A stretch of DNA of 45,789 bases, from the NCBI GenBank assembly GCA_910586905.1, contig CAJUIV010000012.1:1-45789 (forward strand), in the 5' to 3' direction. Under the pieces are notes generated by a model. It had not been told where the DNA came from. It was given only the letters and a program-made list of their open reading frames with translations, and did no database searches. This DNA is from an uncultured Christensenellaceae bacterium. GTDB taxonomy: Bacteria; Bacillota; Clostridia; Christensenellales; CAG-314. Shown one piece after another: positions 43,101-45,789 of this stretch. Position numbers and translations under genes: made by a program. The number at the start of each line of letters is the position of its first letter. Position 1 is the stretch's first letter.

Positions 43101-43110
43101 CGAGTGGCGG

Positions 43111-43140
43111 AGCGGAGCGCATACTGCGTTCCGCTTTTTT
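43111..43140 (+). terminator. Terminator after the Ssb-like remnant
   Basis: AGCGGAGCGC (43111-43120) pairs with GCGTTCCGCT (43126-43135, one G-T), followed by T6. Confidence 0.85.
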
Positions 43141-43167
43141 AACGTCGTCGGATTATTCGACGACGTT
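43141..43167. repeat. Palindrome copy 1
   Basis: AACGTCGTCG (43141-43150) is the exact inverted complement of 43158-43167, with loop GATTATT. It is closely similar to the palindrome at 43285-43309. Confidence 0.75.
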
Positions 43168-43284
43168 AGACTTTGTTTGCACTCCACTCTAATGGCTTTT
43201 TAGAAATCGTTTTCATTGTTTTATATGTTTTAAATAAACATATGCTAAAATTCCTTAGAAAAGATACTCTGTCGATAGTTTTTA

Positions 43285-43309
43285 ACGTTGTCGGATAATC
43301 CGACGACGT
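43285..43309. repeat. Palindrome copy 2
   Basis: A 12-bp palindrome (43285-43296 with 43298-43309, one G-T pair) around a single A. It repeats the core of copy 1, 118 bp away. The segment between the two copies holds no gene. Confidence 0.75.
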
Positions 43310-43365
43310 CTAATGTAATAACAAAATTGTAATTACATAAATTTACATATTTTTTAAAAAACGTG

Positions 43366-43393
43366 TTGACATTTTTTTAAAAATGCGTATAAT
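43366..43393 (+). promoter_or_regulatory. Promoter of the RNA leader and toxin-like gene
   Basis: TTGACA (43366-43371), 16 bp, TATAAT (43388-43393): both hexamers perfect. Predicted start near 43400, i.e. at the first leader repeat. Confidence 0.85.
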
Positions 43394-43398
43394 ATGTA

Positions 43399-43508
43399 GT
43401 ACAAGGGTTGTTTGTAAAAGCAATGCTTGTTCCTGTTAGGGCAGGAAATTGTCCCTAGACCATTTTGGTACAAGACGGCTTCGCTCTAAGTTGGGCGAAG
43501 CCATTTTG
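43399..43508 (+). ncRNA. Structured repeat-containing leader RNA (candidate type III antitoxin)
   Basis: The leader splits into two consecutive units with the same ends, GTACAAG at the 5-prime side and CCATTTTG at the 3-prime side: 43399-43467 (69 nt) and 43468-43508 (41 nt). A third partial unit (CTACAAAGG) runs into the ribosome site. Unit 1 can form TTCCTG/CAGGAA or a competing pairing of TAGGG with CCCTA. Unit 2 forms an 8-bp hairpin (43477-43484 with 43495-43502) followed by ATTTT, resembling a weak terminator. Promoter, repeat RNA, leaky terminator and toxin gene in that order is the arrangement of type III toxin-antitoxin loci. A cis-regulatory leader is the alternative. Confidence 0.5.
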
Positions 43509-43525
43509 CTACAAAGGAGAAAAGA

Positions 43526-44410
43526 ATGGCGCTTTTTAGATTGCAGCGAGATTATTTTAATCAATTATCGGTCGATAACGAATTTGAAAAAGACGAAAAG
43601 AGATTATATTACGTAGTGCGTCAAGTCGAATATAAGGGAGAAAAAATCACAGTAGCAATACCTTTGCGATCTAATATCAATCCTAATTTTCAAAAGAATC
43701 CAGATGAATATATCCCAACTCCGCCGTCTCCTAAAACGCAAACACAAAAAGGAAATGTCGCAGGTTGGCATATTGTAAAAATGATACCCATAGATTTTGC
43801 GGAAACAATAACCGTAAGAAATCTCAACATAGGTTTACAAATTGCAGAAGGTATTGTCACTCAGTATTCAAAACAAATTTTTATTGAAAATGTTAATAAA
43901 ATGCTTCGACGGTTTGAACAAGGAGAAAAAGTGTTCGGGGCTATTGATTTTGATGCAGCGTTGGAAAAATTGAAATTGCGTCAGAAACAAAGGTCTCAAG
44001 CTGTATCACTAGAAAACAGAAAAGCGGAGTCCAATGCGTTAAACGCCGAAAAAGTTGTTTCGCAAACTCGTCCTATACCTAACTTGACGGCTTTAGATAA
44101 AGAAGTTATACAGAAAATACGTAACTCTGTAATGGGGCAAAAGTTTAACACTTTAATGGACGGCTCTGTTTCGGATATAAGTAAATCAAGTTATGAGTTG
44201 TTAAATATGCTTGCTTTTTTCAGCAATCAAAACAAAGGGGCCATGGAGCGTATATTTAAGAATAGTAAGCTGTATGACGGAGATAACAATAAACTCAATA
44301 AATCTATTGGCGAAGTAATTGCCGGCTTTTTCTCCGGCTCCGGCAGTGGCAGCGGAGCAGGAAGTGGCGTAGGCAAAGGACGCGGTAATGGTGGAGATAA
44401 CTACAGATAG
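43526..44410 (+). CDS. Type III toxin-like protein fused to a primase-associated domain
   Basis: A 294-aa protein, ATG after AAAGGAG (43513-43519). Residues 1-145 resemble ToxN/AbiQ/CptN/TenpN-type endoribonucleases. They start LFRLQRDYFNQL, have the core strand KITVAIPLRSNINPNF (40-55) and then HIVKMIPIDFAETITV. A helix follows, EGIVTQYSKQIFIENVNKML, like the toxin's C-terminal helix. Residues 188-262 resemble the helicase-binding domain found in phage/plasmid primases of the NrS-1 type: LDKEVIQKIRNSVMGQKFNTL, then YELLNMLAFFSNQN and IFKNSKLYDGD. A Gly-Ser-rich tail closes the protein (270-291). Codon use is more AT-rich than the neighbours, indicating transfer. Both domain matches are by eye. 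Confidence 0.55.
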   Translation: MALFRLQRDYFNQLSVDNEFEKDEKRLYYVVRQVEYKGEKITVAIPLRSNINPNFQKNPDEYIPTPPSPKTQTQKGNVAGWHIVKMIPIDFAETITVRNLNIGLQIAEGIVTQYSKQIFIENVNKMLRRFEQGEKVFGAIDFDAALEKLKLRQKQRSQAVSLENRKAESNALNAEKVVSQTRPIPNLTALDKEVIQKIRNSVMGQKFNTLMDGSVSDISKSSYELLNMLAFFSNQNKGAMERIFKNSKLYDGDNNKLNKSIGEVIAGFFSGSGSGSGAGSGVGKGRGNGGDNYR

Positions 44411-44687
44411 AAAACACAATATAAAAATATATTAAATTTGATAACATCCATCTAATTACTATTAACCAAAAATTATTTACTTTTGATATAGCGAATAACA
44501 CTTTTAGCATAAAGCATTTATACACGCATTTGGAACGAATGGCACAGATAGCACGCAACTTATATAAAGGGCTGTAGGCTTAATAAAGGAAGTAGACAAA
44601 CAGGTAAAAAATTCAGATGCTTTGTAAAACCTATCAAGATTAGGACAGATTTATGTAAATAAGGAATAAGCATCGAAGGAGAAATTT
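44411..44687 (+). other. Short gap with possible coding fragment
   Basis: Between the toxin-like gene and the next gene, a start-less frame (44425-44577) encodes a protein-like piece including FSIKHLYTHLERMAQIARNL. It could be the tail of a lost mobile-element gene. No terminator or promoter stands out. Confidence 0.3.
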
Positions 44688-45221
44688 ATGGATCGGTTTA
44701 ATATATATAATATTTTTCGTTTGCCTATATATAATTGTCATCCTATGCAAATATTTGATAAGTATACGATTGCCCGTGAAAATAGAGTTTGTGAGCTGGT
44801 ATCATTAGGATGGGAAAGGGAAAGAGCAATGTTGGACTACAGTTCAGCACATAGTGACAAAATCGATATTGATAATTATATAATCGGTTATTTGTACATA
44901 GATTTTTGTAATGACTGTTTCCAGTATAGACTTGCGATTTGTAGAAGAGAGAATTCAAGCAAAGCATATAAAATGCCATTATATACAACAGTAAAACATT
45001 ATATGCGTGAAAATCATGTTAACGGAGTATATGATTCTATATTTGAAAATGGTAAACTTAAAACAAATAAAGAAATTGCTCTTATGATAGAAGATTCGGT
45101 TGATATGATATGTGAAAATGACATTAGCGATGCGTATTGTGAACGGGAATCTTTTTATAGATTAAATCGTCATTTGGATTATAAAACAATGATAGCCGAA
45201 ATTAAAAGTGTAAAATCATAA
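44688..45221 (+). CDS. Hypothetical 177-aa protein
   Basis: A soluble 177-aa protein whose ATG follows GAAGGAGAAATTT. It is rich in Tyr, Asn and Cys, with a central pattern YIIGYLYIDFCNDCFQYRLA and a C-terminal charged part (EIALMIEDSVDMICENDI). No transmembrane segment or signal peptide is seen. I do not recognise the family. AT-rich codon use matches the toxin-like gene upstream, so both belong to the same acquired segment. Position 280 nt downstream makes cotranscription possible. Confidence 0.6.
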   Translation: MDRFNIYNIFRLPIYNCHPMQIFDKYTIARENRVCELVSLGWERERAMLDYSSAHSDKIDIDNYIIGYLYIDFCNDCFQYRLAICRRENSSKAYKMPLYTTVKHYMRENHVNGVYDSIFENGKLKTNKEIALMIEDSVDMICENDISDAYCERESFYRLNRHLDYKTMIAEIKSVKS

Positions 45222-45283
45222 AGATATAGTAATGTTCCCCAAAACAAGCCATATCGAAACTCTAATTTGTCTTAAACGAAAAC

Positions 45284-45303
45284 AGCCAAAATAATGGCTT
45301 TTT
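45284..45303 (+). terminator. Terminator-like hairpin after the 177-aa gene
   Basis: AGCCA (45284-45288) pairs with TGGCT (45295-45299), then T5. A longer, competing inverted repeat joins CCCCAAAA-N2-AGCCAT (from about 45237) with ATGGCTTTTTGGGG (to 45307). Confidence 0.55.
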
Positions 45304-45327
45304 GGGGCAAAATAGGGGCGATAACCA

Positions 45328-45376
45328 AAAAAATAAGCACTTACAATCCATAACGGATGGTAGGTGCTTATTTTTT
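45328..45376. terminator. Strong bidirectional terminator
   Basis: A6TAAGCAC (45328-45340) pairs perfectly with GTGCTTAT6 (45364-45376), with an inner ATCC/GGAT helix. The A-run and T-run at the ends allow termination in both directions, insulating the island genes from what follows. Confidence 0.85.
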
Positions 45377-45693
45377 ATAAATGCAAGAATTAAGACATTT
45401 TATATTTTTATGCTCGGCAAAAGACTACGAATAACAACGGTTTGCGGAAACATAGCATTTAGATATTTAGCAAATCAATCTACGAAAACAACACCGTGGT
45501 CGGTCTATTTTGTAATTTTTATTTATAAATAGATTGAGAGCAAGCTCAATTTGTGGTATAATGTTTTAGCTCAAATAGATTGACAAACAGTAATTTAGCT
45601 AATTCTGATTTATTCAACTGTTTATCTATTCTGAATGCCAAAAAGTCGGTATGATTGTTACATATAAGAGAAAGAAAAATTTATTTTAAGTAC
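45377..45693. other. Gene-free stretch with an isolated promoter
   Basis: No supported gene. TTGAGA (45534-45539), 17 bp, TATAAT (45557-45562) with extended TGG forms a strong rightward promoter. Its -35 lies within the hairpin TTGAG-N6-CTCAA. A 76-codon open frame ending at 45532 has no ribosome site and overlaps the terminator. Confidence 0.5.
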
Positions 45694-45722
45694 TTGCTTT
45701 TTTAAGGCTGATATGATATAAT
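45694..45722 (+). promoter_or_regulatory. Promoter of the leader at the window end
   Basis: TTGCTT (45694-45699), 17 bp, TATAAT (45717-45722) with extended TGA. It drives the short leader ORF 30 nt downstream. Confidence 0.75.
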
Positions 45723-45751
45723 AGTTTCATTCCCGAAAAGGAGTAAAAAAT

Positions 45752-45775
45752 ATGCGGCAAGGTATTCTTAAATAA
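45752..45775 (+). CDS. Seven-codon leader peptide
   Basis: ATG CGG CAA GGT ATT CTT AAA TAA follows AAAGGAG (45737-45743) at good spacing. From memory, this promoter, ribosome site and short ORF match the attenuator leader ahead of ribosome-protection tetracycline resistance genes of the tet(M)/tet(O)/tet(W) group, where GGTATTCTTAAA later pairs with a complementary strand. The structural gene would lie beyond the window edge, so this cannot be confirmed here. Confidence 0.5.
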   Translation: MRQGILK

Positions 45776-45789
45776 AACTATAATCAAAT

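Noticed and set aside
43141..43309. XerCD dif-type site
   Set aside because: The palindrome arms do not resemble the known dif consensus and two copies lie too close together.
43399..43519. CRISPR-like repeats in the leader RNA
   Set aside because: Shared parts are only 7-8 nt and units differ in length; there are no uniform spacers and no cas genes.

Overview
The window reads as a chromosomal segment of a moderately AT-rich, Gram-positive (Firmicutes/Clostridia-like) bacterium, most plausibly a gut commensal. The evidence is the gene set: YhcN-like secreted protein, MurF with an N-terminal membrane domain, a lipoprotein-based carbohydrate ABC importer, GLUG/BspA/Ig-like surface lipoproteins, strong AGGAGG ribosome sites and sigma-A promoters. 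No rRNA or species marker is present, so finer taxonomy is inference.

Layout. 0-1.8 kb: tsaE-tsaB-rimI (tRNA t6A and ribosomal acetylation genes) without tsaD, closed by a terminator. 1.8-2.4 kb: a multiply frameshifted pseudogene. 2.4-6.1 kb: alpha/beta hydrolase, murF-like and ddl (peptidoglycan precursor synthesis); murF appears to start at a rare ATT codon. 6.1-7.8 kb: a 57-aa gene and a WYL regulator, divergent around two TGACAA-N4-TTGTCA operators and a perfect-consensus promoter. 8.2-11.3 kb: murG, a YhcN-like secreted protein, a small membrane protein, deoC and tRNA-Leu.

11.4-31.4 kb is a polysaccharide utilisation locus, most likely for beta-1,3-glucan (laminarin type). Leftward: a clan GH-Q (GH94/149/161-like) phosphorylase and a sugar-binding lipoprotein. 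Rightward from a divergent promoter: GH16 lipoprotein, two ABC permeases, GLUG/Ig-like lipoprotein, ROK regulator, a giant Ig/GLUG lipoprotein joined to a second GH16 domain through what looks like a prfB-type +1 frameshift site, a purple-acid-phosphatase-like enzyme and phosphoglucomutase. Proposed flow: surface GH16 cleavage, import, cytoplasmic phosphorolysis to glucose-1-phosphate, then glucose-6-phosphate. No importer ATPase is encoded, so a shared one is inferred. Downstream lie a BspA-type LRR lipoprotein and a GH84 hexosaminidase.

36.6-41.9 kb: tRNA-Arg, manA and a 1180-aa repeat lipoprotein. That lipoprotein and the giant frameshift-linked one both carry an identical CAC-G9-TA tract in the same codon phase just after the signal peptide. 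One base gained or lost gives an immediate stop, which suggests phase variation.

42.3-45.8 kb is a degraded, compositionally different island: TetR and Ssb remnants, paired palindromes, then an intact unit in which a strong promoter drives a structured, repeat-containing leader RNA and a 294-aa protein. Its N-terminal half resembles type III (ToxN/CptN/TenpN-like) toxins and its C-terminal half resembles the helicase-binding domain of phage/plasmid primases. An unknown 177-aa gene follows. The window ends in a promoter and 7-codon leader peptide that, from memory, match the leader of ribosome-protection tetracycline resistance genes.

The observations most worth following are the toxin-like/primase-domain fusion with its RNA leader, the prfB-like frameshift fusing a GH16 enzyme to a surface lipoprotein, and the two matched poly-G tracts. 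All family assignments come from reading motifs; no database search was run.
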